This document shows positions 32,368 through 39,968 of a DNA stretch of 50,200 nucleotides, piece by piece. The notes below the pieces were generated by a model. It did not search any database and was not told the DNA's origin. It saw nothing but the letters and a program-made list of their open reading frames with translations. Source of the stretch: Paractinoplanes toevensis (GTDB taxonomy: Bacteria; Actinomycetota; Actinomycetes; Mycobacteriales; Micromonosporaceae); contig NZ_BOQN01000103.1 of assembly GCF_018332695.1 (NCBI RefSeq), forward strand, positions 1 through 50,200, given 5' to 3'. The stretch's first letter is position 1, and each line of letters begins with the position of its first letter. A program made the position numbers and the translations under genes.

Positions 32368-33219
32368 ATGGGTGGTCCTGCTGAGCCGCACGAGCCTCGA
32401 GGCGAGGGTGCTGGGCGCCCTCGAGACGAGGACGACGAGAACTTCGGGTACAGAGACTCGGCGTATGTAGATCCCGAGTACGACCGGCGAAGGCGTCCCT
32501 ATTCCGATGGTCCGGGCTTCTCGCCCGATGCCGGCTACTCACCGGATGCCGGTTACTCGCCCGACGCCGGCTACGGCGACTCAGGGGAGTATGAAGCGCC
32601 CGTCATCACCGAGGAGGAGCTCGCCGGCCTCGGTCCCGAGGGCGGTGGCGGCGGACCACGCCGGGTGCTGCCCCTTGAGGACGAGCCGACCACTCTGGTC
32701 GCCCGCTACCTCTTCCCCACCGAGCGCTACCGCGGTGAGTGGAAGAGGCACTGGATCCACCTCTCCACCCCGCTCGGCATCGGTGCCGGCGCGACCCTGC
32801 TGCTGGGCTATCTGGCCGGCTTCCTGACCCGGCAAAACGTCGACGGCCTGGTCACCGTGGCCGTGCTGATCTGGCTCGGCGTCATCGGCTGGGTGGCGTG
32901 GAAGGTCTTCGACTGGTATTTCGATCGCTTCATCCTGACCAACAAGCGGGTGATGGTGGTCAACGGCATCATCACCCGGCGGGTGGCCATGATGCCGCTC
33001 CTGCGGGTGACCGACATGAAGTACGAGCAGTCCGCCCTCGGCCGGATGCTCAGCTACGGCACGTTCGTCCTCGAGTCGGCCGGCCAGGACCAGGCACTCC
33101 GCGAGGTCAAGCATCTGCCCAACCCCAACGAGCTCTACCTGCGGGTCGTCGAGGAGATGTACGAACCGCAGGCCGTCGAGGCCCGCCTCGGCAAGGACGG
33201 CGACGGCGACGACGCCTGA
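32368..33219 (+). CDS. Membrane protein with bacterial PH domain
   Basis: A 283-residue protein. The acidic cytosolic N-terminus has three SPDAGY repeats (about 52-69). Two membrane helices follow at about 136-155 and 160-178. The bacterial PH domain FDRFILTNKRVMVVNGIITRRVAMMPLLRVTDMKYEQ (about 185-255) resembles the YdbS/YdbT type. Its last part holds LRVVEEMY and an acidic tail. A lipid- or protein-binding role at the membrane is likely. It follows the small membrane protein gene by 9 nt. Confidence 0.85.
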   Translation: MGGPAEPHEPRGEGAGRPRDEDDENFGYRDSAYVDPEYDRRRRPYSDGPGFSPDAGYSPDAGYSPDAGYGDSGEYEAPVITEEELAGLGPEGGGGGPRRVLPLEDEPTTLVARYLFPTERYRGEWKRHWIHLSTPLGIGAGATLLLGYLAGFLTRQNVDGLVTVAVLIWLGVIGWVAWKVFDWYFDRFILTNKRVMVVNGIITRRVAMMPLLRVTDMKYEQSALGRMLSYGTFVLESAGQDQALREVKHLPNPNELYLRVVEEMYEPQAVEARLGKDGDGDDA

Positions 33220-33277
33220 ATCCCTCCTGTGATGAAGGGATCTCCGCTCCGCCCGGTCGCGCCTTGTGCGCGGCCGG

Positions 33278-33283
33278 TAGCGT
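33278..33283 (+). promoter_or_regulatory. -10 hexamer for a leaderless PHP gene transcript
   Basis: TAGCGT is followed by exactly 6 nt and the GTG at 33290. No ribosome-binding site is present. Confidence 0.5.
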
Positions 33284-33289
33284 TTTCTA

Positions 33290-34144
33290 GTGACCAGAAT
33301 CGACCTGCACTGCCATTCGACCGCCAGCGACGGCACCCTCACCCCCGCGCAACTGGTCACCGCGGGAGCCGACGCCGGGCTCGACGTCATGGCGATCACC
33401 GACCACGACACCACCGGCGGCTGGGCCGAGGCGGCCGCGACACGGCCGGAGGGGCTGACCCTGGTCCGCGGGGCCGAGCTGTCCTGCCGCTGGTTCGGCG
33501 GCGAGGACTACCCGATCGCCCTGCACCTGCTCGCCTACCTCTTCGACCCCACCGAGCCGCGGCTGTCGGCCGACCTCGCCACCCTGCGCAACGACCGCGA
33601 GCAGCGGGCCGAGCAGATCGTGTCGAAGCTGCGCGCCGACGGCGTACCGATCACCTGGGAAGAGGTCCACGGCTACGCGGCGGGCGGGTCCGTCGGGCGG
33701 CCACACATCGCCCAAGCCCTGATCCGGGCCGGTCTCGTGCGAACCACCAACGAGGCCTTCGCCTCCCGATGGCTGGGCGCGCGATACTTCGTACCCAAGT
33801 CGGATCTTGATGTTTTCGAAGGTGTGCGGGCGGTCCGGGAGGCCGGCGGGGTGGCGGTCTTCGCGCATCCGCGGGCGACCGTGCGCGGCCGGGTGGTGCC
33901 CGATAAGTTGATCGCCGATCTGGCCGACGCCGGCCTCTTCGGACTCGAGGCCGATCATGAGGACCATTCGCCCGCGGAGCGGGCTCACGTCCGGGCTCTG
34001 GCGGAAGACCTCGGCCTGGTGGTCACCGGATCATCCGATTTTCACGGTACGCACAAGACGGTCAAGCTGGGCGCGTTCAGCACGGCCCCCGAGGCGTACG
34101 AGAAGATCGTGTCCGCCGCGACGGGTGTGCCGGTCCTGGGGTGA
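33290..34144 (+). CDS. PHP-domain phosphoesterase
   Basis: A 284-residue metal-dependent hydrolase. MTRIDLHCHSTASDGTLTPAQLV holds the first His cluster, MAITDHDTTGGWAEA the second, FAHPRATVRG the third, and VTGSSDFHGTHK the last; these bind two or three metal ions. Length and layout match the RNase AM/YciV group that acts on 3',5'-bisphosphonucleotides or short RNA 5' ends, but the substrate here is inferred. GTG start, leaderless-looking. Confidence 0.9.
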   Translation: MTRIDLHCHSTASDGTLTPAQLVTAGADAGLDVMAITDHDTTGGWAEAAATRPEGLTLVRGAELSCRWFGGEDYPIALHLLAYLFDPTEPRLSADLATLRNDREQRAEQIVSKLRADGVPITWEEVHGYAAGGSVGRPHIAQALIRAGLVRTTNEAFASRWLGARYFVPKSDLDVFEGVRAVREAGGVAVFAHPRATVRGRVVPDKLIADLADAGLFGLEADHEDHSPAERAHVRALAEDLGLVVTGSSDFHGTHKTVKLGAFSTAPEAYEKIVSAATGVPVLG

Positions 34145-34184
34145 CCCTCGACGCACCGGCCTGCGCGAAGGGACCACGCAGCCC

Positions 34185-34190
34185 TACCTT
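34185..34190 (+). promoter_or_regulatory. -10 hexamer for a leaderless marC transcript
   Basis: TACCTT is followed by 6 nt and GTG at 34197. An in-frame GTG also lies inside the 6 nt (34191). The spacing decides for 34197. Confidence 0.45.
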
Positions 34191-34196
34191 GTGCGG

Positions 34197-34820
34197 GTGA
34201 ATCTCAAGTTTCTCGGCGAGGTCTACGTGACCCTTCTGGTCATCGTCGACCCGCCCGGCATGGTCCCGGTGTTCCTCGCCCTGACCGGGGCGATGCCGCC
34301 CCGGCAGCGGATGAAGGCCGGCACCCAGGCCGTGCTGCTCGCCCTCGGGGTGATCGTCGGGTTCGCGGTGGCCGGGCAGACGCTGCTCGACTACCTGCAC
34401 GTCCAGCTGCCCGCGCTGCAGGGGGCCGGCGGTCTGCTGCTCGTCCTGGTCGCGTTGCAGCTGCTCACCGGCAAGGCCGACGAGACCGACCAGCAGGGCG
34501 GCACCACCAACGTGGCGCTCGTGCCGATCGGCACGCCGCTGCTCGCCGGGCCGGGCGCGATCGTCGCCACCATGCTGTTCGTGCGCCGCGCCGACGGCCT
34601 CGCCGAGTACGCCGTGATCGGCATCGGCATTCTGCTGGTGATGCTCACCGTCTGGCTGGTCCTGCGCTTCTCCGGCGGGATCGTCAAGCTGCTCCGGCCG
34701 GCCGGCATCGAGGTGCTCACCCGGATCGCCGGCCTGCTGCTGGCCGCCATCGCCGTGCAGTTGATCGCCGATGCGGTGGACGCTTTCGTGGAGCTCTACA
34801 CGGCGGCGTACAGCGGCTGA
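34197..34820 (+). CDS. MarC-family (UPF0056) membrane protein
   Basis: A 207-residue inner-membrane protein with six transmembrane helices. YVTLLVIVDPPGMVPVFLALTG is the family-typical first helix; VALVPIGTPLLAGPGAIVATML is the second signature, and the end is ITRIAGLLLAAIAVQLI-like. Transport activity is suspected but not established. Start chosen at the GTG 6 nt after TACCTT; 34191 is possible. It follows the PHP gene by 52 nt. Confidence 0.88.
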   Translation: MNLKFLGEVYVTLLVIVDPPGMVPVFLALTGAMPPRQRMKAGTQAVLLALGVIVGFAVAGQTLLDYLHVQLPALQGAGGLLLVLVALQLLTGKADETDQQGGTTNVALVPIGTPLLAGPGAIVATMLFVRRADGLAEYAVIGIGILLVMLTVWLVLRFSGGIVKLLRPAGIEVLTRIAGLLLAAIAVQLIADAVDAFVELYTAAYSG

Positions 34821-34854
34821 GATTCTTGTCGGAGGGTGCTGGCAGGATTACCGC

Positions 34855-35733
34855 GTGGCCTCCACCAGATCCCGCAACGCGGTGCCCGAGCAGCTCGGCT
34901 TCGACGGCATGCCCGAGCGGCTGTTCGTCTGCACACCGAGCAAGCTGGGCGCCTACGCCGACTGCCCCCGCCGGTATAGATATTCCTACGTCGACCGCCC
35001 CACTCCACCCAAGGGCCCGCCCTGGGCGCACAACTCGCTGGGCGCGAGCGTCCACACGGCCCTGAAGAACTGGTATGCCCTGCCCCTCGACCGGCGCGCG
35101 CCCGGCGCGCTGCCGACCCTGCTCAAGTCGACCTGGGTGCGCGAGGGTTACCGCGACGTCGACCAGGAGCGAGCCACCTACGAGGCGGCGCTGCGCTGGC
35201 TGGAGACCTACGTGGCGACCCTCGACCCGCAGGACGAGCCGCTCGGCGTCGAGCGGGTGGTGGCCACCAAGACGGCGGTGCTGGCCTTCAACGGCCGCGC
35301 CGACCGGATCGACTCCCGCCGCGGCGCCGATGGCGCCGAGGCGGTCATCGTCGACTACAAGACCGGCCGTTCCGGCCTGGACGCCGACGACGCCCGCGGG
35401 TCGCAGGCCTTGGCCCTTTACGCGTACGCGGCACAGCGCGTCTTCCGCCGCCCGTGTCACCGGGTCGAGCTGCACCACCTGCCCACCGGCACGGTGGCGG
35501 TCCACGAGCACACCGAGGAGTCGCTCGCCCGCCAGGTCAGCCGTGCGGAGAACACCGCTCGCGACATCATGGCCGCCGAGAAGGCGGTGGCGTCCGGCGC
35601 CGACCCCGACGTCGAGTTCCCCACCAATCCGGGCGCGCTGTGCAGCTGGTGCGACTTCCGCCGGAGCTGCCCAGCCGGCATCGAGGTCGCCGAGAAGCAA
35701 CCGTGGACGGCGGTCGAGCACCTGAGCAGCTGA
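34855..35733 (+). CDS. RecB-family PD-(D/E)XK nuclease with Fe-S cysteines
   Basis: A 292-residue nuclease domain protein. LFVCTPSKLGAYADCPRRYRYSYV is the RecB-family start. The core has FNGRADRIDSR and AVIVDYKTGRSGLD, the D-xx-K triad of PD-(D/E)XK nucleases. Cys37 with Cys263, Cys266 and Cys272 (CSWCDFRRSC) have the AddB-like pattern of a 4Fe-4S cluster that ties the two ends of the domain together. It is a lone nuclease, without helicase, likely in DNA repair. GTG start after AGGATTACC. A 7-bp repeat lies after its stop. Confidence 0.9.
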   Translation: MASTRSRNAVPEQLGFDGMPERLFVCTPSKLGAYADCPRRYRYSYVDRPTPPKGPPWAHNSLGASVHTALKNWYALPLDRRAPGALPTLLKSTWVREGYRDVDQERATYEAALRWLETYVATLDPQDEPLGVERVVATKTAVLAFNGRADRIDSRRGADGAEAVIVDYKTGRSGLDADDARGSQALALYAYAAQRVFRRPCHRVELHHLPTGTVAVHEHTEESLARQVSRAENTARDIMAAEKAVASGADPDVEFPTNPGALCSWCDFRRSCPAGIEVAEKQPWTAVEHLSS

Positions 35734-35783
35734 GCGGCGGCAGTGGCGACGATGGCGGCCCCGACGATGGCTGAGCCGGGGAT

Positions 35784-35860
35784 GGTGCTCGGTGCTCGGT
35801 GCTCGGTGCTCGGTGGCCGGTGGCCGGTGGCCGGTGCCCGGTGCCCGGTGCCCGGTGTAG
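35784..35860. repeat. Ten-copy 7-bp tandem repeat in three blocks
   Basis: Four GGTGCTC (35784-35811), three GGTGGCC (35812-35832), three GGTGCCC (35833-35853), then a degenerate GGTGTAG. All units share GGTG. It lies between the convergent RecB-like and MpaB-like genes, where no hairpin is visible. Confidence 0.95.
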
Positions 35861-35894
35861 GCGGTGTTCGGCGTGAATGAGCCGCCGGGTTGGG

Positions 35895-36761
35895 TCAGGT
35901 GGTGCCGGCCTGGGCGGCGGCTCGGGCCAGGGCGGCCTCGCGGATCGGTGCGACGCGCAGGCTGCGGGGGATGGTGGCCAGCACCGTCGAGAGCAGGAAG
36001 CGCAGGCCGCGCGCCGAGAGGTCGGCGGTCAGGTCGGTGGTGGGCCAGCCCAGGCCGCCGTAGAGCCGGCGGGCCCACGGCGGGAGCATGGCCATCGCGG
36101 TGGCGGCTATGCCGAAGTAGGCCCAGCGGGTGGGGCCCAGGGTCAGGCCCAGGCGGAAGGCGCGGCCACCCCAGTTCTCCGGGACCGACGGCACGGTCAG
36201 GAACAGCGCCGTCTCGACGCTGTCCTTGGTCAGGGACAGCTGGGGCAGCATGTCGTCGTAGTAGGCGGACACCTCGGCGGCGGTGGCCGGCACCGTGGCC
36301 GGGTCGAGACCCATCAGCTCAGCGGCCCGGAGCTGCTCGGTGTAGTAACGGTCGATCTCGGCCGGGCTGAGGCGGACACCGGCCCGCACCGCGGTGGTCA
36401 GGAACGACTCGACCTCGGTCACGTGCACCCAGCGCAGCAGGTCGGGCGCGTCGATGCGGAACTGTTCGCCGGTGCGCGGGTCGACCGCGGTCATCCGGGC
36501 GTGCATGCGGCGCACCCGGAGCGAGGCCGCTTCGACCTCTTCCGTCGTGCCCCAGACGACCGTGCCCACGTAGGCCGAGGTGCGGGTGAGCCGGCCCCAC
36601 GGGTCGGCGCGGTAGCGCGAGTTCTGCGCCACGGCCGCGACCGCGCGCGGGTGCAGCGCCTGAAGGTAGAGCGAGCGGAGCCCGCCCAGCAGGAGAATCG
36701 GTTCCTGGTGAAGTCTCCAGGTGACCGAGCCCGGTCCGAACAGCCCGACATCCCCAATCAT
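35895..36761 (-). CDS. MpaB-family oxygenase (DUF2236)
   Basis: A 288-residue protein of the DUF2236 group that includes latex-clearing and MpaB-type oxygenases. Signature stretches are LLLGGLRSLYLQALHPRAVAAVAQNS, WGRLTRTSAYVGTVVWGT, and LRWVHVTEVESFLTTAVR; the conserved His residues (LHP, RMH, WVHV) are candidate haem ligands. It has no signal peptide. Substrate unknown. Its start lies 79 nt from the Fur-family gene stop in the same direction, so they could be co-transcribed. Confidence 0.88.
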   Translation of the reverse strand: MIGDVGLFGPGSVTWRLHQEPILLLGGLRSLYLQALHPRAVAAVAQNSRYRADPWGRLTRTSAYVGTVVWGTTEEVEAASLRVRRMHARMTAVDPRTGEQFRIDAPDLLRWVHVTEVESFLTTAVRAGVRLSPAEIDRYYTEQLRAAELMGLDPATVPATAAEVSAYYDDMLPQLSLTKDSVETALFLTVPSVPENWGGRAFRLGLTLGPTRWAYFGIAATAMAMLPPWARRLYGGLGWPTTDLTADLSARGLRFLLSTVLATIPRSLRVAPIREAALARAAAQAGTT

Positions 36762-36840
36762 GGGATCCAGACTGCCACGGAATCCGGCGAAAGTTGAACT
36801 CGTTCAGAAACGGCCTCCGTCGGAGGCATTTCCCGAGGAT

Positions 36841-37266
36841 TCAATCGGAGTCGCGGCGACTCTGGCAATTTGGGCATAGACCCCAGAAGGTCACCTCGGC
36901 CTCGTCGATCTCGAAGCCGTGTCCCTCACCGGGGTTGAGGCAGGGCCGTTCACCGACCGCGCAGTCCACGTCGTCGATGACTCCGCAGCCGCGGCAGACG
37001 ATGTGGTGGTGGTTGTCGCCGACCCGGGCCTCGAAGCGGGCCGGGCTGCCGGCCGGCTCGATGCGCCGCGCCAGGCCGGCCCGGGACAGGGCGCCGAGCA
37101 CGTCGTATACGGCCTGGGTGGAGACCGACTCGAGACGGATGCGAACTCGCCGGGCGATGTCGTCCACTTCGAGGTGGCCGCCCTCGGTGAGCACGTCCAG
37201 AACGGCGAGGCGCGGCTTCGTGACCCGCAGGCCGTGTTCGCGCAGCAACTCTTCGCCCGAGGACAT
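36841..37266 (-). CDS. Fur-family transcriptional regulator
   Basis: A 141-residue metal-sensing repressor. The winged helix spans about 10-75 (GLRVTKPRLAVLDVL, STQAVYDVLGALSRAGL). DNHHHIVCRGCG places His86-88 and Cys91/94, and LCPNCQS gives Cys131/134; these form the structural zinc site and regulatory metal site. The shape fits the FurA/PerR-like group often beside katG, but no catalase gene is present here. Targets are unknown. ATG start. It is divergent from the DUF2231 gene (158 nt between). Confidence 0.92.
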   Translation of the reverse strand: MSSGEELLREHGLRVTKPRLAVLDVLTEGGHLEVDDIARRVRIRLESVSTQAVYDVLGALSRAGLARRIEPAGSPARFEARVGDNHHHIVCRGCGVIDDVDCAVGERPCLNPGEGHGFEIDEAEVTFWGLCPNCQSRRDSD

Positions 37267-37424
37267 TTGTCCATGACAACACGGTTACCCGGAAACCCCA
37301 ACACATAAGGTCATCGGGCCGACCGGTGAACCGGATCGGGCGGACGGGCGTAAGCGCACACAGCGGATGCTTGCGCCGTCAGATACTTCTAAGCTGGCGG
37401 TCCGTTCATGATCGAGGAGGCGTC

Positions 37425-37892
37425 TTGTTCGACCAGGTAAACGGCCTGCCGGTGCACGCGTTGGTGCTGCATGCGGCGGTCATCTTCGTTCCGCTGCTGG
37501 CACTCGGCGCCATCGTCTATGCGCTCATCGGCAAGTGGCGACCGAAGATCGAGTGGGCGGTCGTCCTGCTCGCGGTGGCCGCGCCGGTCTCCACCTTCGT
37601 CGCGAAGGAGTCCGGCGAGAAGCTCTACGACCGGCTGATCGGCCTGGGCCTGTCCGGCAAGGGCAAGGAAATCCTGGACGACCACATGGGCTTCGGCTCG
37701 ATGACCTTCTGGTTCTCCCTGGCACTCGGCATCGTCACCCTCATCCTGGTCTTCCTGAACCGCCGGGGCGGCCTACCCAAGATCGCCGAGTGGGTCCTGG
37801 CCGCGGCCATGGTCATCCTGGCCGTGCTGTCCGGCTACTACGTCTTCCGCACCGGCGACTCAGGCGCGACCGCCGTGTGGGGCCAGTACTGA
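37425..37892 (+). CDS. DUF2231 membrane protein
   Basis: A 155-residue inner-membrane protein with four transmembrane helices. The family start FDQVNGLPVHALVLHAAVIFVPLLALG has the conserved HxxVVH-like His residues, which may bind haem or a redox cofactor. The TTG at 37425 is the start: GAGGAGG lies 5 nt upstream and homologues start at MFD. The 33-codon upstream extension is not used. It faces the Fur-family gene across a short divergent gap, suggesting metal or oxidative regulation. Confidence 0.85.
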   Translation: MFDQVNGLPVHALVLHAAVIFVPLLALGAIVYALIGKWRPKIEWAVVLLAVAAPVSTFVAKESGEKLYDRLIGLGLSGKGKEILDDHMGFGSMTFWFSLALGIVTLILVFLNRRGGLPKIAEWVLAAAMVILAVLSGYYVFRTGDSGATAVWGQY

Positions 37893-37903
37893 CGACCACG
37901 TTT

Positions 37904-37937
37904 CTCGGCCCGGCCGCCAACCGGCGGCCGGGCCGAG
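37904..37937. terminator. 15-bp perfect hairpin between convergent genes
   Basis: CTCGGCCCGGCCGCC (37904-37918) is exactly complementary to 37923-37937 with loop AACC. It sits 11 nt after the DUF2231 stop and 30 nt before the next convergent gene end. Confidence 0.88.
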
Positions 37938-37967
37938 GACCGGGACCGTCCCACAGTGGCCGAGGGA

Positions 37968-38306
37968 TCAGAACATGGCCCGAGCGCAGAGCAGGCACAT
38001 GAGGATCACGGCGATCGCGCCGGCCACCAGCCCCACGCCGTAGGTGACCGTCCGGGCGGAGCCCTCGGCGTCGTCCAGGGCGTCCATGTCCTGCCCGGGC
38101 AGGGAGCGTGGCGGAGGCGGCTGAGCGATCGTCGGCGGGCGCCACGAGGCCGGTGGCGGGTCTGCCCGGGGCGGCCCCGGGTAGTCGTCGCGGGGCGCAG
38201 GCCTCGGCGTGACGGCCGGTGGCGGGGCGGGCTGGGCGGACGACGGGTCGGGGCGCTGCCAGTACGCGTCGTCGTCCGGGACGCCGGTGGGGGAGCTCAC
38301 GTTCAC
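37968..38306 (-). CDS. Small Pro-rich protein with C-terminal membrane anchor
   Basis: A 112-residue protein of unknown function. About 75 residues of Pro-, Ala- and Arg-rich low-complexity sequence precede a single C-terminal transmembrane helix (TYGVGLVAGAIAVILMCLL). GTG start at 38306 or 38300; there is no clear ribosome site, and the frame upstream overlaps the divergent small gene. Its codon use matches neighbours. Confidence 0.6.
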   Translation of the reverse strand: MNVSSPTGVPDDDAYWQRPDPSSAQPAPPPAVTPRPAPRDDYPGPPRADPPPASWRPPTIAQPPPPRSLPGQDMDALDDAEGSARTVTYGVGLVAGAIAVILMCLLCARAMF

Positions 38307-38350
38307 CGACGGTACAACCGGAGGGGGAAGACGGCCGCAGCGACGCGGCT

Positions 38351-38356
38351 TACCCT
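38351..38356 (+). promoter_or_regulatory. -10 hexamer for the leaderless 59-residue protein gene
   Basis: TACCCT is followed by 7 nt and the GTG at 38364. Confidence 0.4.
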
Positions 38357-38363
38357 CATAGCC

Positions 38364-38543
38364 GTGGACATTCTGGATGAGCCAGAGCGCGACAACGACG
38401 CCGAGCGTGAGGTCGACTTCGAGTCGGAGGAGGCCGCCATCCTCCCCGACCAGACCCGCGACGACACCGAACGTGGCTGGGGCGAGCGCGGCGACGACAA
38501 CGATGAACGCCTGCTGGAGGATCGCCCGCCGCACTGGGGCTGA
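38364..38543 (+). CDS. 59-residue acidic actinobacterial protein
   Basis: A short, highly charged protein. FESEEAAILPDQTRDDTERG and WGER lead to RLLEDRPPHWG, a motif I recognise as conserved in small actinomycete proteins. It has no membrane segment or fold that I know. GTG start after a TACCCT hexamer. A longer frame upstream exists but overlaps the divergent Pro-rich gene and lacks family support. Function unknown. Confidence 0.75.
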   Translation: MDILDEPERDNDAEREVDFESEEAAILPDQTRDDTERGWGERGDDNDERLLEDRPPHWG

Positions 38544-38615
38544 TCCGGCGTTGCCCGGTGTGGTTGCCGGTCGGCCTCGGGACGGGACGATGCATGCCGT
38601 CGGCTGCTTCAGATC

Positions 38616-39293
38616 TCAGTCGGGCCGGATCAGGATGGCGAAGCCGTCGCCCGGCGTGGTTGCCGCTCGCTCAGCCTCTGGCCGGGTCAGGGCGAGCAGC
38701 AGGCTTCCGCTCGTCGGATCGCCGGCCCCGCTGATATCCAGGACCAGGGCGGACGTTGCCACCGGAGAGCTGTCTTCGCCGACGCGGAGCAGGTCGACCC
38801 GGTTGCCTGGGCGCACCAGGCTCAGCACGGCCGGATCGGCCAGCCGGATCGGCACGCCCACGCTGCCCGCCGGCACGGCCATGGCAGCAGCGCCCGCCGA
38901 GCCCGAGCCGACGGCCGACCCCGAGCCGACGGCCGAGCCGACGCCTGAGCCCGAGCCGACGGCCGAGCCCGGGCCGGAACCTGAGCCGGAGTTGGCGGCC
39001 GAGCCCGCGCTGGTGGATGGGTTGCCCCTCGGGGGCGTCGCGGTCGCGCTTGATGAACGCGGGGGATCGGCCGCGACGCCGGCCCGAGGGTCCGCGCAGG
39101 AGCGCGGAGGTGACCACGACACCGCGGCGGCGGTGACCAGCAGAACCGCGACCGCTGCGAGGCGTAGCAGCGTGCCGCGGGTCGGCCGGTGCCAGCGCAC
39201 GGGATCGAGGCGCCCGTCGCCGCTGTCGCGGCTGGCGGTCCCGTGTGCCTTGGGCGGAGCAGACCCGTAGCGGGCTGTGCGTGGTCTGCCCAT
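38616..39293 (-). CDS. SAF-domain membrane protein (CpaB/RcpC-like)
   Basis: A 225-residue protein. A basic N-terminus, one membrane segment (about residues 38-58), a Gly/Ser/Val low-complexity linker (GSGSGVGSAVGSGS type), and a C-terminal SAF-like domain (VPIRLADPAVLSLVRPGNRVDLL) resembling CpaB/RcpC pilus assembly proteins. No pilus genes lie nearby. The ATG at 39293 is preceded by GAGGGAGGG. Two DnaA-box-like sequences lie about 90-110 nt upstream. Function unknown; linkage to FmdB is common in actinomycetes. Confidence 0.78.
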   Translation of the reverse strand: MGRPRTARYGSAPPKAHGTASRDSGDGRLDPVRWHRPTRGTLLRLAAVAVLLVTAAAVSWSPPRSCADPRAGVAADPPRSSSATATPPRGNPSTSAGSAANSGSGSGPGSAVGSGSGVGSAVGSGSAVGSGSAGAAAMAVPAGSVGVPIRLADPAVLSLVRPGNRVDLLRVGEDSSPVATSALVLDISGAGDPTSGSLLLALTRPEAERAATTPGDGFAILIRPD

Positions 39294-39378
39294 GTCCGTG
39301 CCCTCCCTCGCCGAGGCGCCGTGGTCGCTGGCGCCAGGACGGACGTTAGGCCGGGTGGAAGATCGCTCGCTGACGCCC

Positions 39379-39404
39379 TGTGGACAACCGCGAACTGTGG
39401 ATAA
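39379..39404 (-). promoter_or_regulatory. Two adjacent DnaA boxes, minus strand
   Basis: On the minus strand TTATCCACA (39404-39396) and TTGTCCACA (39387-39379) are perfect 9-mer DnaA boxes in the same orientation, 8 nt apart. They lie between the FmdB gene end and the SAF gene start. This is not an origin: no box cluster, no dnaA or dnaN. Confidence 0.6.
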
Positions 39405-39492
39405 CTCCCAGGGCGCCGCCGATTTTGGTATGCGCCGGAACGCCGACAAAGCGCGCCGGGCCGAGGGCCTGGCGCGCTCTGTGGTGCGGTGA

Positions 39493-39900
39493 TCAGGAGG
39501 CCGTCGTGGCCTTCGCGCCGCCGGACGACGACGAACCGGAGGATGACGAGCCGGACGACGTGCCGCCGGACGACTTGCCGCCGGACGACGAGGCGCCGGA
39601 CGACGACGAAGACGAGGAGGACGACGCAGACGAGTCGGACGATGACGTCGACGGGCTGGGTGTGTCCGACTTCTTGGGGGCGTCGCTGCCGTTCGTGCTC
39701 GGCTTCTCGGCGCTCACGCCGCCCGCTCGGGAGTCGTTGCGGTAAAAACCCGAGCCCTTGAAGACGATGCCGACCGAGTTGAAGACCTTGCGGAGCTTGC
39801 CGTGGCAGTTCGGGCACTCGGTCAGCGCCGGGTCGGAGAACGACTGGACCGCCTCGAGCTGGTGACCGCACTCGGTGCAGGCGTACTGATAGGTGGGCAC
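39493..39900 (-). CDS. FmdB-family zinc ribbon, Ruc-like redox chaperone
   Basis: A 135-residue cytosolic protein. The zinc ribbon MPTYQYACTECGHQLEAV and TECPNCHGKL gives Cys8/Cys11 and Cys29/Cys32. After residue 55 the tail is disordered and unusually rich in Ser and Gly. The mycobacterial homologue Rv0991c (Ruc) is a redox-activated chaperone whose cysteines and disordered tail act in holding denatured proteins, and it is under HrcA control. GTG start after GGAGGAGCC. A CIRCE-type operator lies 25 nt upstream. The next gene upstream is 5-formyl-THF cyclo-ligase, as in mycobacteria. Confidence 0.88.
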   Translation of the reverse strand: MPTYQYACTECGHQLEAVQSFSDPALTECPNCHGKLRKVFNSVGIVFKGSGFYRNDSRAGGVSAEKPSTNGSDAPKKSDTPSPSTSSSDSSASSSSSSSSSGASSSGGKSSGGTSSGSSSSGSSSSGGAKATTAS

Positions 39901-39924
39901 GGCTCCTCCGGAAACTGTCGGCTG

Positions 39925-39951
39925 CTGGCACTCGCCAACTCCGAGTGCCAA
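39925..39951 (-). promoter_or_regulatory. CIRCE-type HrcA operator upstream of the FmdB/Ruc gene
   Basis: On the minus strand TTGGCACTC-N9-GAGTGCCAG, against consensus TTAGCACTC-N9-GAGTGCTAA: three mismatches in eighteen, exact 9-nt spacer. It lies just before the FmdB gene start and just after the end of the cyclo-ligase gene. It indicates heat-shock repression by HrcA. No dnaK or groEL is in this window. Confidence 0.82.
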
Positions 39952-39968
39952 TGTTGCGCCATCGGAGG

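Noticed and set aside
35784..35860. CRISPR array or coding repeat
   Set aside because: 7-bp units without spacers, in a gap with no ribosome site.
39379..39404. Chromosomal replication origin
   Set aside because: Only two DnaA boxes and no dnaA, dnaN or AT-rich unwinding element.
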